A stretch of DNA of 64,000 bases, taken from positions 2,728,001-2,792,000 of the forward strand of contig JBHGNT010000017.1 of the NCBI GenBank assembly GCA_043228905.1, in the 5' to 3' direction. The notes below the pieces were generated by a model. The model had not been told where the DNA came from. It did not search any database and saw nothing but the letters and a program-made list of their open reading frames with translations. The stretch is from Azolla caroliniana. Lineage: Eukaryota; Polypodiophyta. Positions 8,783 through 19,320 of the stretch are shown here, in pieces. The translations under genes and the position numbers were made by a program. Positions within the stretch are counted from its first letter, which is position 1. The number at the start of each line of letters is the position of its first letter.

Positions 8783-11700
8783 AGAGGGCTGCCAAGGCGT
8801 GGGGCCGCGACAGTCCGGACACCCCGGAAAAACCCCACACCTGTACGATAAAACCGAAGAAACCTTGTACCGTAGGTAGGGAATTTTTGTTCTCCGACAG
8901 CGGAGCGTGTACGATAGTCGGCATCGGCGGCCGAGAGAAGGCAAAGGCGGAGGGGAGACTTCGAGCGTGCGGAGTTCTCGGCCCTGACGAGGAAATCAAC
9001 GGAGCCGTGGAGGCGGTCTCCTTCGACGACACCTTGGGAATGCTGGGAAGGGTAGTCGAAGAAGGCCTTAACGAAGACCGGACGATACCGGTGTGTTCCG
9101 AGGAGATGTACGAAGTCATCGCGGACTTCGGTCGAGGGCTCGAGTCAGTTAGGACGGCCCACGTAAGCACCAAGTACAAGACTGTGGACCGGAAGGTAAG
9201 GCCAGTCGCGGCACCCTTACCGGAGGACAGCGCGTCGAGAATCAAAGGGGTTGCATCGGACCCTAGTCTACGAGATCCGGCCTGCATAGGACACACCTTC
9301 ACCGACGAGACGCTCCGAGAGCTCAAAATCGGTGGGGGCGGGTTCCTACTGCCGGCGGAGGAAGACCGGTTCCGGAGAATGCTCGGAAGGCACGGGAAAG
9401 CCTTCGCATTCTCGCCGGAGGAAATCGGGTGCGTTGACCCGACGATCGTGGAGCCGATGGTGATATTCACGGTACCGCATGTACCATGGAATCTCAAGCC
9501 AATCCCGGTTCCGAGAGCTCACATCCCGAAGTTGATGGAGCTGCTGAGGCAGAAAGTTGATATGGGAATTCTCGAGCCGTCGAGCGCCCCATATTCGAAT
9601 CGATGGTTTACCGTACCGAAGAAAAACGGTTCGTTGCGCTTCATCCAGGACCTGCAGCCGGTCAATCGAGTGACCATTCGGAACGCAGGGATCGGACCGA
9701 CCATAGACGAGTTCGCGGAGGCCTTCGCCGGAAGGTCAATTTACTCGGTCGGGGATCTATACTCAGGGTACGACCAGTTCCAGCTAGCCGTGGAGAGCAG
9801 AGACATTACGACGATGCGAACTCCCCTCGGCCTAGTTCGGATGTGTACACTGCCGCAAGGAGGAACCAACTCGGTGGCCCACATGGTGAATGCGATGAAC
9901 AAGGTTCTGAGGGACTGTATCCCGGACATCACCATGCCGTTTCTGGACGACATCCCGATCAAGGGATGCCCGGTGGAAGAAAGGGACGAGACGATCGGGC
10001 CGGACGGATGCCGGCGATTCGTGGCGGCGCACATCGACGACTGCGAGAAGGTGCTGCAAAGGCTAGAGGATGCGAGACTCACCTTCTCCGGGGAGAAGTC
10101 GGCCTTCAGGCAGTCAGAAATCATGGTGGTCGGACACCTGTGCGGACCATATGGCCGGAAACCGTCTCCGGCAAAGGTAGAAGCCATCTCCGCGATGAAG
10201 CCCGACTGCAGCTCGGTCACGGAAGTACGGAGATTCCTGGGGGCATGCGCGTTCTACCACATATGGATCCCGCATTACGCACATGTCGCGGAGCCACTGT
10301 ACGGGTTGCTGAAAAAGGGGCGAAGGTTCGAATGGCTAGACGAGCACGCGGAATCGGTCCGGAAGCTGAAAGAGGCCCTTGCGGCGGCACCGGCACTCCG
10401 GAAGGCGGTATACGGGAAGGGTACCCCGGTATTCATAACGGTGGATACCAGTCCGACCGGGATCGGATGGGTCGTGAACCAGGAAGACGAGGACGGCAAT
10501 CGGTTTCCGATCCGATTCGGCGCGAAAGTCCTCAGTGAACGGCAGCGAGGATACGCCCAGGTTAAACGCGAACTCTGGGGTATTGTTTCGGCGGTTAAGG
10601 CCGACAAGGACTATCTGATCGGGACGGAGGTAATCATAGAGACGGATTGCATGCCGATTCTCGGCATGGTTTCCGGATGCGCGACGCCGGACCTGGCTAT
10701 GCTCAGGTGGATAGCGTATATCAAGTCCCTAGACCCGGTAATCCGACACATTTCCGGGAAAGACAACGCCATGGCCGACATGCTTTCAAGGGCGAGATTC
10801 GATAACGAGGGCGGCATGGTTTCGGAGGACGAGGAGGTCGGCGTGGACTTCTTCGAGACTGCGTATGTAACGACCGACGGAACAAGCACTCCGGCGCTTA
10901 GCGACTTCGACGCGAGCAAGTACGACGGGGAGTGGCTGCAGATCGGCGGGTTTTTGAAGACAATGACGCCCGATGCGTCATGGACGAAGGACGAGGCCAA
11001 CCGGATCCGGAAGAAAGCATATCGATTCTTTCTCCGAGATGGGCATTTGTGGAAGCACCCGAAGAAGAGGAACGGCGTCCCGCTCCGGGTGGTGGCGATG
11101 AAGGAAGAACAGGAGGAGCTACTGGCGGCCTACCACGACAGCCCTTGGGCTGGACACCGTGGAACGTGGGCGACATTTGAGAAGCTGAAGGGGAAGTACT
11201 GGTGGCCGGGATTGTACCGGGACGTGCATCGGTTCGTGTCAACTTGCGAGAGTTGTCAGATGCACTCGATAGTCCGACACCGGGACGGGCTTCGCCCTAC
11301 GTACCCTCCGACTATCCACTTCAAATGGATGGTAGATCTGGTGACGATGCCGATGGGGGTAGGACAGATGCGGTATCTGGTCCTAGCGCGGGAAGACCTG
11401 ACGAACCAGGTGGAAGGCCGAGCCCTCCAGAACAAGACGACCGCGGCCGTGTGTCGGTTCCTGATCGAGGACGTGATATGCCGGTACGGGTGCGTCGGGA
11501 AGATCGTGGCTGACCGAGGGGAGTTGGACGCCGAGGAAGCCGCGGAGCTGTTCGATCGGCTGGGAGTCAAACTCTCGCTCACCACTGCGTACAACCCGGA
11601 GGCGAATGGAAAGGTGGAGCGCGGACACGGGCCGATCGTTAAAGCGCTGGTTCGGGCATGCGGAGGCCAAGTCGGTAACTGGCCGCGACTTCTACCTTAT

Positions 11701-12270
11701 GCTTTGTGGGCCGACCGGACTACGCACAGTTCGGTAACCGGGTACATGCCGACGGAGCTCATGTTCGGCCAGAAGCCGATCATGCCGATGGAACGGACGA
11801 TCTCCTCGTGGGCAACGGTCGACTGGAGGGACGAGATGAGCCGGGAGGAGTTGTTGGCCGCGCGTATACGACAGCTCGACCGGAGACCGGAGGACGTGGA
11901 ACTGGCTGCGGAGAGGCTCCGGGCGGCGAGGGCAAAGAACAAAGCCAGGTTCGACCGAACGCACCGGCTCCGACCGAAGAAGATCGAAGAAGGTGACTGG
12001 GTGCTCGTCTACGACAGCAGCCTCGACAACCAGCACCGAGTTACACGGAAGTTCGCACGAAGGTGGTTTGGGCCTTACACGGTACGGAGCGCCAATGGCA
12101 ACGGGACATACCACCTGGCGGAACTCGACGGCACGAGAATGGCGATACCGGTTGCAGGGAAGCGGATCAAAGCGTTCAGGAAGCGACACGACGACGAGCC
12201 CGACCCGGCTCTCCTAGTCGGCAGTGACGAACGATCCGAAAACGAGGAAGAACTGACGGGCGAGCAATGA
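8767..12270 (+). CDS. Pol polyprotein (ORF2): reverse transcriptase, RNase H, integrase of gypsy E2
   Basis: Open from 8767 (just after an in-frame TAA) to TGA at 12268-12270. There is no ATG near the start, and 8887 is only a TTG. Homology with L starts at PRGFLER, so translation probably enters by frameshift from ORF1 near 8773-8782. Numbering from 8887: RT about 225-440 with D290 and F-L-D-D at 352-355; RNase H with D520, E562, D587 and D631; integrase zinc finger H750-H757-C787-C790; catalytic D817, D876 and E911 (MVDLV, VADRGEL, NGKVER). The basic C-terminal tail has no chromodomain. It reverse-transcribes and inserts the element. All catalytic residues are present. Confidence 0.94.
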   Translation, partial: PRGFLERAAKAWGRDSPDTPEKPHTCTIKPKKPCTVGREFLFSDSGACTIVGIGGREKAKAEGRLRACGVLGPDEEINGAVEAVSFDDTLGMLGRVVEEGLNEDRTIPVCSEEMYEVIADFGRGLESVRTAHVSTKYKTVDRKVRPVAAPLPEDSASRIKGVASDPSLRDPACIGHTFTDETLRELKIGGGGFLLPAEEDRFRRMLGRHGKAFAFSPEEIGCVDPTIVEPMVIFTVPHVPWNLKPIPVPRAHIPKLMELLRQKVDMGILEPSSAPYSNRWFTVPKKNGSLRFIQDLQPVNRVTIRNAGIGPTIDEFAEAFAGRSIYSVGDLYSGYDQFQLAVESRDITTMRTPLGLVRMCTLPQGGTNSVAHMVNAMNKVLRDCIPDITMPFLDDIPIKGCPVEERDETIGPDGCRRFVAAHIDDCEKVLQRLEDARLTFSGEKSAFRQSEIMVVGHLCGPYGRKPSPAKVEAISAMKPDCSSVTEVRRFLGACAFYHIWIPHYAHVAEPLYGLLKKGRRFEWLDEHAESVRKLKEALAAAPALRKAVYGKGTPVFITVDTSPTGIGWVVNQEDEDGNRFPIRFGAKVLSERQRGYAQVKRELWGIVSAVKADKDYLIGTEVIIETDCMPILGMVSGCATPDLAMLRWIAYIKSLDPVIRHISGKDNAMADMLSRARFDNEGGMVSEDEEVGVDFFETAYVTTDGTSTPALSDFDASKYDGEWLQIGGFLKTMTPDASWTKDEANRIRKKAYRFFLRDGHLWKHPKKRNGVPLRVVAMKEEQEELLAAYHDSPWAGHRGTWATFEKLKGKYWWPGLYRDVHRFVSTCESCQMHSIVRHRDGLRPTYPPTIHFKWMVDLVTMPMGVGQMRYLVLAREDLTNQVEGRALQNKTTAAVCRFLIEDVICRYGCVGKIVADRGELDAEEAAELFDRLGVKLSLTTAYNPEANGKVERGHGPIVKALVRACGGQVGNWPRLLPYALWADRTTHSSVTGYMPTELMFGQKPIMPMERTISSWATVDWRDEMSREELLAARIRQLDRRPEDVELAAERLRAARAKNKARFDRTHRLRPKKIEEGDWVLVYDSSLDNQHRVTRKFARRWFGPYTVRSANGNGTYHLAELDGTRMAIPVAGKRIKAFRKRHDDEPDPALLVGSDERSENEEELTGEQ

Positions 12271-12330
12271 AGACGGGCCGGTTTTCTCCGTCCCAACTCT
12301 CTTGGCGCATACCGGAGGATGCGCGGTTAG

Positions 12331-12341
12331 GTGGGGGCGGA
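12331..12341 (+). promoter_or_regulatory. Polypurine tract of E2
   Basis: GTGGGGGCGGA directly precedes the 3' LTR and would prime plus-strand DNA synthesis. The same GGTGGGGGYGGA motif precedes the 3' LTRs of F (16630), G (19252) and L (39665) on the minus strand, and a GGTGGGGATGGA version precedes element I's 3' LTR (37803). This ties the five elements to one group. Confidence 0.88.
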
Positions 12342-13151
12342 TGTCGTGAAGAAAACCGTCCCTAAGCGGAATCGGCGCACCAAGGCGTGGGAACCGGTTC
12401 TTCACGCGCGCACGCTCCAAGTTGTACATAGAAGCGAATTAGGAGGATAATCGGCAGGAACAGGCCCTAACTCAATTGGAGACAAAGTCCGCGCGAACAG
12501 TCTTTTCGGTCGCGCGCGCGAACTGTACGAGTCGGCGGCGTAACTACGCGGATGCGTGAAAAACGGAGCGGATCCCTGTCCAAAAGGGACAGGGAATAAA
12601 GCTGACATGACGGCCTGCTCGTCGGCCTATATAAGGAGCGGGAAAAAGCTGTTGCAGGGATCTCGCACGGAGAGGACGAAGTGCTGCCGAACCGATTTTG
12701 GAGCTTCTCTCTCACCCCTGCTTTCTCTGTCTTCTGCTCCACCGCGTACCTGTGCAGGTTTCGAGGAGGCTTGCGCTGTTCCGTGGAACGCCCCGAGCGC
12801 GTCCTGCAGCACCTCCGACCTGTTTCCCCTTTCTGTGCGTCAAAACATACAGGGGTCGGCATCTGTTCGCCGCCCTGTTCGTTTTCGTTAGTATCTATTT
12901 CGTGCCCCACCGTGGGTTGTAATACTTTAGTCTGTTATTTTTCTTGCATTCATAAGCACATATCTTTCGTTGTTGCGTCCATCTGCGTCGGCGTTTATTT
13001 GTGATCTCTGTTTGTTGGGCCGTGTCCCTATGCAATCTTCGGTTCTGTGCAATCGGGTCTCTCGCTCTTACTCCTCTCTCTCTTGCTCTTCGGTCCAAGA
13101 CCCCCGTGGTCCCTCCTCCTTTCAGCACGCAAGGGCGTAGCAACCCCGACA
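12342..13151 (+). repeat. 3' LTR of gypsy element E2
   Basis: 810 bp, same length as the 5' LTR. Differences seen by eye: AAGAGGAA/AAGCGGAA near the start, AAAGACC/AAAGTCC, and GGGTGTAG/GGGCGTAG near the end. The TATA box repeats at about 12628-12635. The very high identity means a recent insertion. Confidence 0.96.
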
Positions 13152-13171
13152 GCGTAACAACGCGACAACGC
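13152..13171 (+). repeat. E2 target duplication, tail of E1 LTR, and E1 target duplication
   Basis: 13152-13155 GCGT is the right-hand duplication of E2. 13156-13167 AACAACGCGACA is the missing end of the E1 LTR. 13168-13171 ACGC is the right-hand duplication of E1. Together these 20 bases document two successive insertions. Confidence 0.92.
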
Positions 13172-14996
13172 GTTCTTGAATCGTCCGATTCATGCGTTCT
13201 GCGATTCCGTTCTACTTCGGACTATATGGTGCCGTATATTCACGTCTAATGCCGGGTTCTCGGCAAAATTTGACGAATTCATCAGATTTGAACTCACCTC
13301 CATTGTCGGTTCGGAGACACTTCAGGTTTTGACCGGTCTGGTTTTCGACCATTGCGATCCAATCTGAGAAGATCGAGAACACCCAATCTTTGGTTCTGAT
13401 GGGGTAAGCCCACACCTTCCGAGTCGAGTCGTCAATGAAACTGACGAAGTACGAGGCACCACCGAGTGACTGATGTGGCATCGGGCCACAGATGTCTGAG
13501 TGGACCAAATCGAGCGGGCTCGACTCTCTTGGTGTTGATGTCGGGTGTGATGCGGCTACCTGTTTGCCGTACTGGCAATGCTCGCAAAACTGATGGTCCG
13601 AGAAGGAGAGTTTCGGGATGTATCCGACTCTGGATAGGTGCGTGATGCCGGCCTTTCTGAGGTGTCCAAGTCGTCCATGCCATAAGGATGACACATGGAT
13701 ATCTACTAGAAATAAGTCACCCTCTCTGAGTGTGACATACAAAGGGTACAATGAGTGTACCTTTGGTCCTCTAGCAAGCAAGAGGTTCCCTTTGTGGAGT
13801 GTCCACCCCCTTGATGAGAAACTAGCACGGATGCCAGCTTCATCAAGTTGTCCGACGGAGATCAAGGGTCGTGAGAGCTCAAGAACGTGTCGGACGTCGT
13901 GTAGTACGAGTGTAGAGCCACCCGGAAGGTTGAGCTCTACGGTGCCGATTCCGATGATAGCATAGTGGTGCGAATTTCCGACTCGAACTGAGTCGGAGTG
14001 CCGGTCCGAATATTGCCGAAACTGTGATCGGTGAGGTGTCACGTGATACGACGCGCCCGAGTCCAGAAGCCATGTGCTCGATTCCTCAGTTGTAAGCAAA
14101 TCTTTTGATTCGACTGGATTCTCTATGGACAATATGTTCGGGTCGGTCGTCAATATCTTGGCTGAAGAGCCGACGTAGTTGACTTCCTCATGCCGGTTAC
14201 TCCTCTGATAAACTCTCTGAGCTTTGTCTGTCTTTGACTTGAGCACCCGACAGTCGGCCTTGATGTGTCCTGGTTTCTTGCAGTAGTTGCAGATTTGGGT
14301 TTCCCGGGACTTGCTGCGGCTTCGCTGATTTGTCGGCGGTCGGGAAGAACTTCTTCCCCGGTTGTTCGATCGGTCGGTCGAACCTTGTACTACATAGGCT
14401 TCTTCTGCCGAGTCTTTGGTGAAAGACTTTCTCCGAGCTGCTTCAGTCAGGATTGCACTTGTGACTTCGGAGTACTTGATGGCAGTCGTAGAAGCGTTGC
14501 ACACAGTTGTAACGAAGGTTTCCCAAGAGGAGGGGAGATTGCTCATGAGTATCATTGCTCTGAGTTCATCCTCAATTGTCGTCCCCTGTGACGAGATTTG
14601 GGAGCTCAAACTTTCGTACTCGTTAAGGTGTGCCTGAACCGAATCGGAGTCTTTCATCCGCAAGTTGTAGAGGCGCCGAATCAAATCCATCTTTGTTGAG
14701 GCGACCTTCTTTTTGTAGGTTTTCGACAGCTTCTTCCAAAGTTCGAAGGCTGTCGTGCACGATTGCACTGTGAAGTACACTGACTCCGACAGGTGCATCC
14801 GAATCGTGGCGCGGACGATTCTGTCCAACTTTTGCCACTCATTTGCCTTGTATATTTCTGGAGCAGTTTCATTCTCAATCGGATCGATCTGACCCTTGAC
14901 TATAAGATAGTCCTGCATTTGCTCCTTCCAAAAATTGAAGTTCGAACCGTCGAACCTCCTTAGACTCATTTCCGATGAGCCGGATGTTGATGCCAT
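13168..14996 (-). pseudogene. Copia D gag-protease-integrase, proximal part
   Basis: Starts with ATG at 14996 (MASTSGSSEMSLRRFDGSNF), typical of copia Gag, and is open to 13212. Gag covers about residues 1-200. The zinc knuckle is CNYCKKPGHIKADC. Protease has WLLDSGASYHVT. The GAG-pre-integrase finger is in LWHGRLGHLRKAG...CEHCQYGK. Integrase begins LDLVHSDICGPM and reaches DNGGEFKSDEF. A TAG at 13209-13211 stands where the family has glutamine before the NG-AERMNR motif, so the frame has a nonsense change even without the E1/E2 insertion at 13168. The distal half is at 2847-5045. Confidence 0.93.
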
Positions 14997-15678
14997 CAGA
15001 TTCGGTTTCGGTTGACGAAGCTCGGTTCGGAGTTGACTACGAACCTTGTTGGAGTGCAGCCGGTCGGCTCACCCGGTATCGTTCTAGTCGGATTTGAACC
15101 CGAGTCGGTTTGGTTTCGGATATATGTATTGTTGAACTTGCTCGAATTGACTACGGTAACTTGAGGGACAGAGCCGACTGGTCTTCTCGAATGTTGCCGA
15201 GTCGGAGTGAGCCCGGTTTGCTTCCGAATATGTAAGCCAAATACCGATTATTGAAACTGATTTTCTGGACCGATTCTGCTTCGGGTGACTGCAGCGATGA
15301 GAGAGACGGATCCAATTGATCCTCCCGAATGTCGATCAGTCGGATGAAGCATGAATTGGGGTTGTTGTCTTGAGACCGATCTACACCGAGTGGTTACAAC
15401 GGGCAACGAGCAACGTTCGGTGACTTGTTCGGATGCCGTTTAATCGAGTGGAGCACGAACGTGTCAATGTTGCACAAGGGGATTTCACCTCGAGCGGTTA
15501 CGATCACGAGGAACAGAGTACAGCCGGCTGGCTTACTCCAAGCGAAGATGATCTAACGCGATGAGATGCAAGCCTCGTTTTTCTTCTTCTTTGTTTCTTC
15601 AAATACAAAACAAAAAAAATAGAATGTTGTGATCCAAAGATTCGAATGGCGGCCGACAGCGGGATGAAGGACATCCAA
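14997..15678 (-). other. Untranslated leader of copia D, no gene seen
   Basis: About 680 bases between the primer site and the gag ATG. It contains loose repeats of GAGTCGG/CGGTTTGG-type wording but no credible ORF and no recognised motif. In copia elements this region carries packaging signals, which cannot be identified here. Confidence 0.7.
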
Positions 15679-15690
15679 GCTCTGATACCA
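15679..15690 (-). promoter_or_regulatory. Primer-binding site of copia D (initiator tRNA-Met)
   Basis: The complement reads TGGTATCAGAGC, the standard plant copia primer site complementary to the 3' end of initiator tRNA-Met. It lies two bases inside the 5' LTR. Confidence 0.95.
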
Positions 15691-15692
15691 AA

Positions 15693-16018
15693 TGTAGGAA
15701 ATGGACAAGGCCGTCAGTGTGGAAGAGATCACAACATTTTGAATCAATGAGAAAATAAATTACCTGCGTATGAGAGAAGGAAGAACAGAATACATAGATT
15801 AAGAGAGAGAGAGAGAGAGGCACAAAGAATATGTCTATATTCATGAAAGGGCAACCGTTACAACAATGAACAACCAACCTTTACAAAAGGTTACAAGGTC
15901 ACTTTATATAGTGACTCACTTAGGGCAACAGCCCTTTATGTTATTTACAGAAATAGCCCAAACTTGGGCTCTCTAAGAGGATAGTGTGAATACGTCCATT
16001 ATACATTTGTATTCGACA
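15693..16018 (-). repeat. 5' LTR of copia element D
   Basis: Plus-strand TGTAGGAAATGG ... TTGTATTCGACA, pairing with 2325-2652. Transcription would run leftward. It ends exactly where F LTR sequence resumes at 16019. Confidence 0.93.
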
Positions 16019-16629
16019 GGCGGGCATGTGCGCGACACCAACTCTTATGCACAGGAAGCAAGGGGTTGTGCTCCCAACATCACCAAATATACCAACACGC
16101 ACAAACAGATATGAGTATGTATATTACAAGTGAAATAATACAACCCTGGCTTCGAGCCGGATCAAGGTAGGTTATAGCCGTAGTCGGCTGCCAAGCCGCC
16201 GGTCGGGGGAGCTCACGGGCTCGTCGCGCCGAGCGGGGTCTTGCATAGGAGACCGAGCAGAAGCAAACCCTAAACAAAACACAAACTCTCCACCCTCATG
16301 ACGAGGACGAGGAAAAAGAAGAAGAAAAGAAACTACCAAGTTAAAGCCTGCCTAACCTTAATCTAACGGTATACCGCTTAACACGAAATGGGCAACCCCT
16401 TCACAAAGGGTGCTCCCTTCCTTTTATAGAACAAGGAGAGGGATGCGTAACAATGTGGGATAAATCCCATATTACATGGGATCCTATGCCCCAAATTAAC
16501 TACTGTCTGGCGCCATGATGGCGCCCCTATCATTTACACGATTTGTACAAGGGTGAGTGCAGATGCTCCACCCCGCCGATTCTTCCAATATTCTCCGATT
16601 TCTCACTGTGGCCCGAAATCTTCACGACA
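16019..16629 (-). repeat. LTR of gypsy-type element F, main part
   Basis: On the minus strand it starts TGTCGTGAAG at 16629 and runs to 16019, where copia D interrupts it. The end lies at 2324-2167. It has a TATAAAAGG-type box (plus-strand complement near 16420-16430) and the CTCGAAGCCGG and CGAGCCCG blocks shared with E1. A polypurine tract (complement of TCCGCCCCCACC at 16630-16641) lies just upstream on the minus strand, so this is the 3' LTR of F. Confidence 0.85.
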
Positions 16630-17859
16630 TCCGCCCCCACCAAATTGGACGTCCACTGGTACGTGCCAAATCTGGAGAAAGGTGAAAGATTCGGGCTGGT
16701 GAGAAATTGGTCCTCCGTGACTTGCATCTCGGCTTGCCGTGTCGACCGTAGCCGGTTTGAACTGTCGGCTCCGGTTCATCCTTCGCGCTTGCTTCTCTGT
16801 AGGCTCGTTTGACCCGTCAATAGGTCATCCGCCGCAATCCCGTAGTACGCGTGCCTTGCTTTGGCCCTCAATGGCCACACTCACACCTTCCGTTTTGCTT
16901 TCGGGTGTGCCCTTTCCGGCTCGGCACACCGCTCCTTAACCGGGTGTCCCCGACAGCTTACCGGAAGATCACCCTTGCCGTGTCCTGGCCCGCATGGCCT
17001 CCTTCGTTCACGTAACGCCTCGGCTGGTCGGTGCCTCTGCTATTGCTGCTTTCGTCCCCTTGCCGCCACCTTCCATTGCCCTCGATCTCACGCTGCCACA
17101 TCGGCTAAACAACCGGGGTCTCCGGGCAGGTGTGAAGGATCCTTCTCAAGCCTCCGTTTGTTGCGTCACCGACTCATGTACCAAGCGCGTCCGATCTTTG
17201 TCTTGCCGACTCTACCGGTCGGGTCCGTATCTGGTTCTTGGCCACCTCGCTGGCCTGATACCTCCTTGCCGCTCTGCTTTCCATCGTCCGATCACGTTCT
17301 CCTGCCGCCACCATCCTTCTCTCTAGGTCACACGCCGACTCTTGTTGCCGATCGCCAGAGTCTCTGGATCGGTGTGAGTGTCTTCGTGGGACCTCCCCCT
17401 TGCCGTCTTGGTTGCCCGCCTTGCCGCCGCCACCGTTCTTCTCTCTAGGTTTCACACCGGCTCTTGGGCCGACCGCCGGAGTGTCTAGAACTGATGCGTG
17501 TAAGGCTGCAGTTGCACTGCTTGCCGTCTTCCCGACCTCCACATCGGCTGGTCTCGTTCACCTGGCACCACCGATCTCTCCTATAGGACTCACGCCGGCA
17601 CTCAGGCCGACCGCCATATCGGTGTGAGGATCTCCGTAGACCGCCCATCCGCAGTCCTTTGCCTTCGTCCGCTTGCCACCACCGTTCGTCACTCTAGGTC
17701 TCACGCCAGCTCTCGGGCCGACCATCAGAGTCTCTAGAACCAATGTGAAGGATCCTCCTTGGGCTCATTGTATCCCTGACCCTTATCTCGGGTCTTCCTT
17801 CTTTGCAAGTCGAGAGGGTGGCTCGCTCCACACCCTCTCCCGTGGTACTACCGTACCGT
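16630..17859 (-). repeat. Non-coding, internally repetitive body of element F
   Basis: After the polypurine tract there is no pol or gag similarity on either strand. Instead a GC-rich module recurs imperfectly at about 17310-17370, 17430-17490, 17570-17625 and 17685-17750. Each copy has a CTCTCTAGG-TYTCACRCC-GGCYCTYGGGCCGACCGCC core followed by GGTGTGAGGAT-like sequence. The same module occurs in 29006-29614. This is what one expects of a large non-autonomous LTR derivative mobilised by related gypsy elements. The ORFs here are not conserved between modules. Confidence 0.65.
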
Positions 17860-17919
17860 TGTCGCGTTGTTACGCGCGTGCGTGTAGAAAGAGGCGGGAC
17901 CACGGGGGCCTGGAACCGA

Positions 17920-17970
<51 letters not shown>

Positions 17971-19251
17971 AAGAGAAGTCTTGCAGATACGCAACAGGGA
18001 GAAGGAAAGAGAAACAAACGACACACTTAATTACAGTAACAGTAGATTACAATATTCAGAGATTGCAAACTCTGACGATTACAACCGGCAAGGCGGCGAT
18101 GGACCCGACACGTGGATCCTACTCACGCACACAGACAGGACACACTCGACTCAAAGAAACAAAAAGGGGAGAGCCTCTGTTGGAAGCGCACGGTGTCGCG
18201 TTGTTACGCGCGTGCGTGGAGAACAAGGCGGGACCACTGGGGTCTTGGACCGAGGAATAGGTGAGAAAAGGGAGAGAGAGAGAGATACGCTCACACACGT
18301 ATAGACAAAGAAGCGCACGGGGACGTGGCCTAACAACACAGGAGACACGAGTTGAGCAGGAGATAGAGTATAAGAACACTAGTGTATGTATTTGTATGTA
18401 TGCAGACGACTCGAACGGTTACAGCCGATCAGGTCGGCGAGATGGATGCCGACGCTTGATCACCCACGCACACAGGGGAGCAAGATGGAGATTCTGCCGG
18501 AAGCACACGAGCATTCCACTGAGTAGAATCAGCCTCTCAAGAACCTGCGCAAAAGAAAGCTATGGAGAACGACAGAGAAGAGCTCGGTCCCAGTCCGACA
18601 ACACTTCCTCCCCTCTAGCGCGCGTTTCTTCTCTCCCCATCTCCCTCTCTTTTATAGCTCAAGGAGGGAGGCCGTTTCACCCGTTTACATCACATTAATA
18701 CTCTGTCCTTTCGGACAGAGATACTCCTCGATTCTCCCTATAGAATATTGCTACCTAGGATTCGACTTTTGTGCCTACCTATCTACTATACAACAAGGGG
18801 CGTGCCCACGTGTAAGGGCCGGTTCACGCACGCTATACACGGTTTGCACCTGGGGACGATTTTCTTCACGACAACGGGCTGTCCACGAAGTAGAGGCAAC
18901 GAACTCCTGACCCCACGGAGACCGACTATCGGAGGAGAAGAGAGAGCTCGCCACTCAGTTCTACAGTAGCACTTCCTCCTCGCCAACACGCGATCCCGTT
19001 CCTTCCTTCTCCCCCTCCCTAAATAGTTCCCCCCGAAAGGGGGTGCCCCTTTTCTCCCTAGTCAAAACCGCTTTATTCCCTATCCCTTTCGACAGAGATA
19101 CGCACAAAATCCCCTAATAAATGTGCACTACCTAGTATTTACATTAGTAGACATAATTATGAATTATGTACAAAATATAAATTCACACGTCCATCCGTGG
19201 TTCATGCGCCTTTTTCTCCGATTCCGCCTATGGCCAGTTTTCTTCACGACA
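17860..19251 (-). repeat. 3' LTR of G (17860-18193 and 18878-19251), split by a solo LTR
   Basis: On the minus strand it starts TGTCGTGAAG at 19251, next to the polypurine tract, and ends ACAACGCGACA at 17860. Without the nested LTR and one ACGG it is about 708 bp and aligns with 28299-29005 (707 bp). A long GA microsatellite occupies about 17925-17966. Confidence 0.9.
18194..18873 (-). repeat. Solo LTR inside G's 3' LTR
   Basis: 680 bp, minus strand, TGTCGTGAAG at 18873 to AACGCGACA at 18194, with a perfect 4-bp duplication ACGG (18190-18193 and 18874-18877). The undisturbed site is visible in G's other LTR near 28614-28630 (GCGCACGGGCTGTCC), which confirms the insertion and its boundaries. 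A TATAAAAGAG-like promoter lies on the minus strand near 18650. Confidence 0.95.
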
Positions 19252-19320
19252 TCCACCCCCACCAAACCGTGCATCCACCGGCATGCGCCAGAGATGGGTA
19301 GATACCAAAGAAAACCGGCT

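Larger units (their letters stand above)
5803..13151 (+). mobile_element. Intact gypsy (Ty3) element E2
   Basis: A 7349-bp element with two 810-bp LTRs that differ at about three positions by eye. It is flanked by a perfect 4-bp duplication GCGT (5799-5802 and 13152-13155). It has a conserved primer-site candidate, a Gag-PR ORF, a Pol ORF and a polypurine tract, with no disabling mutation in either ORF. It lies inside the LTR of E1. It has no chromodomain. The RT box is FLDD, and domain order is Gag-zinc knuckle-PR / RT-RNase H-INT. It is the reference copy for the related but broken G and L. Being young and complete, it could be autonomous. Confidence 0.95.
2325..16018 (-). mobile_element. 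Copia (Ty1) element D, with nested gypsy insertions
   Basis: Minus-strand element with LTRs at 15693-16018 (5') and 2325-2652 (3'), an initiator-Met primer site next to the 5' LTR, and a polypurine tract next to the 3' LTR. The coding region is one gag-PR-INT-RT-RH frame cut in integrase by E1 and E2 (5046-13167). By eye the LTRs differ by about nine mostly transition changes over some 326 bp plus GA-repeat length, so it is clearly older than E2. Flanks read TGAGG on the left and GGCGG on the right (plus strand), so no exact 5-bp duplication survives. It sits inside the LTR of F. Confidence 0.9.

Noticed and set aside
2320-16023. Target duplication of copia D
   Set aside because: Flanks TGAGG and GGCGG do not match well enough to call, even allowing for decay.
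16861-17448. 195-codon ORF in the F body
   Set aside because: Frame is not kept between the repeated modules, composition follows GC content, no motif.
17927-17966. GA microsatellites (also 2285-2310, 28366-28405) as regulatory elements
   Set aside because: Simple repeats of varying length at the same LTR position; no evidence beyond slippage.
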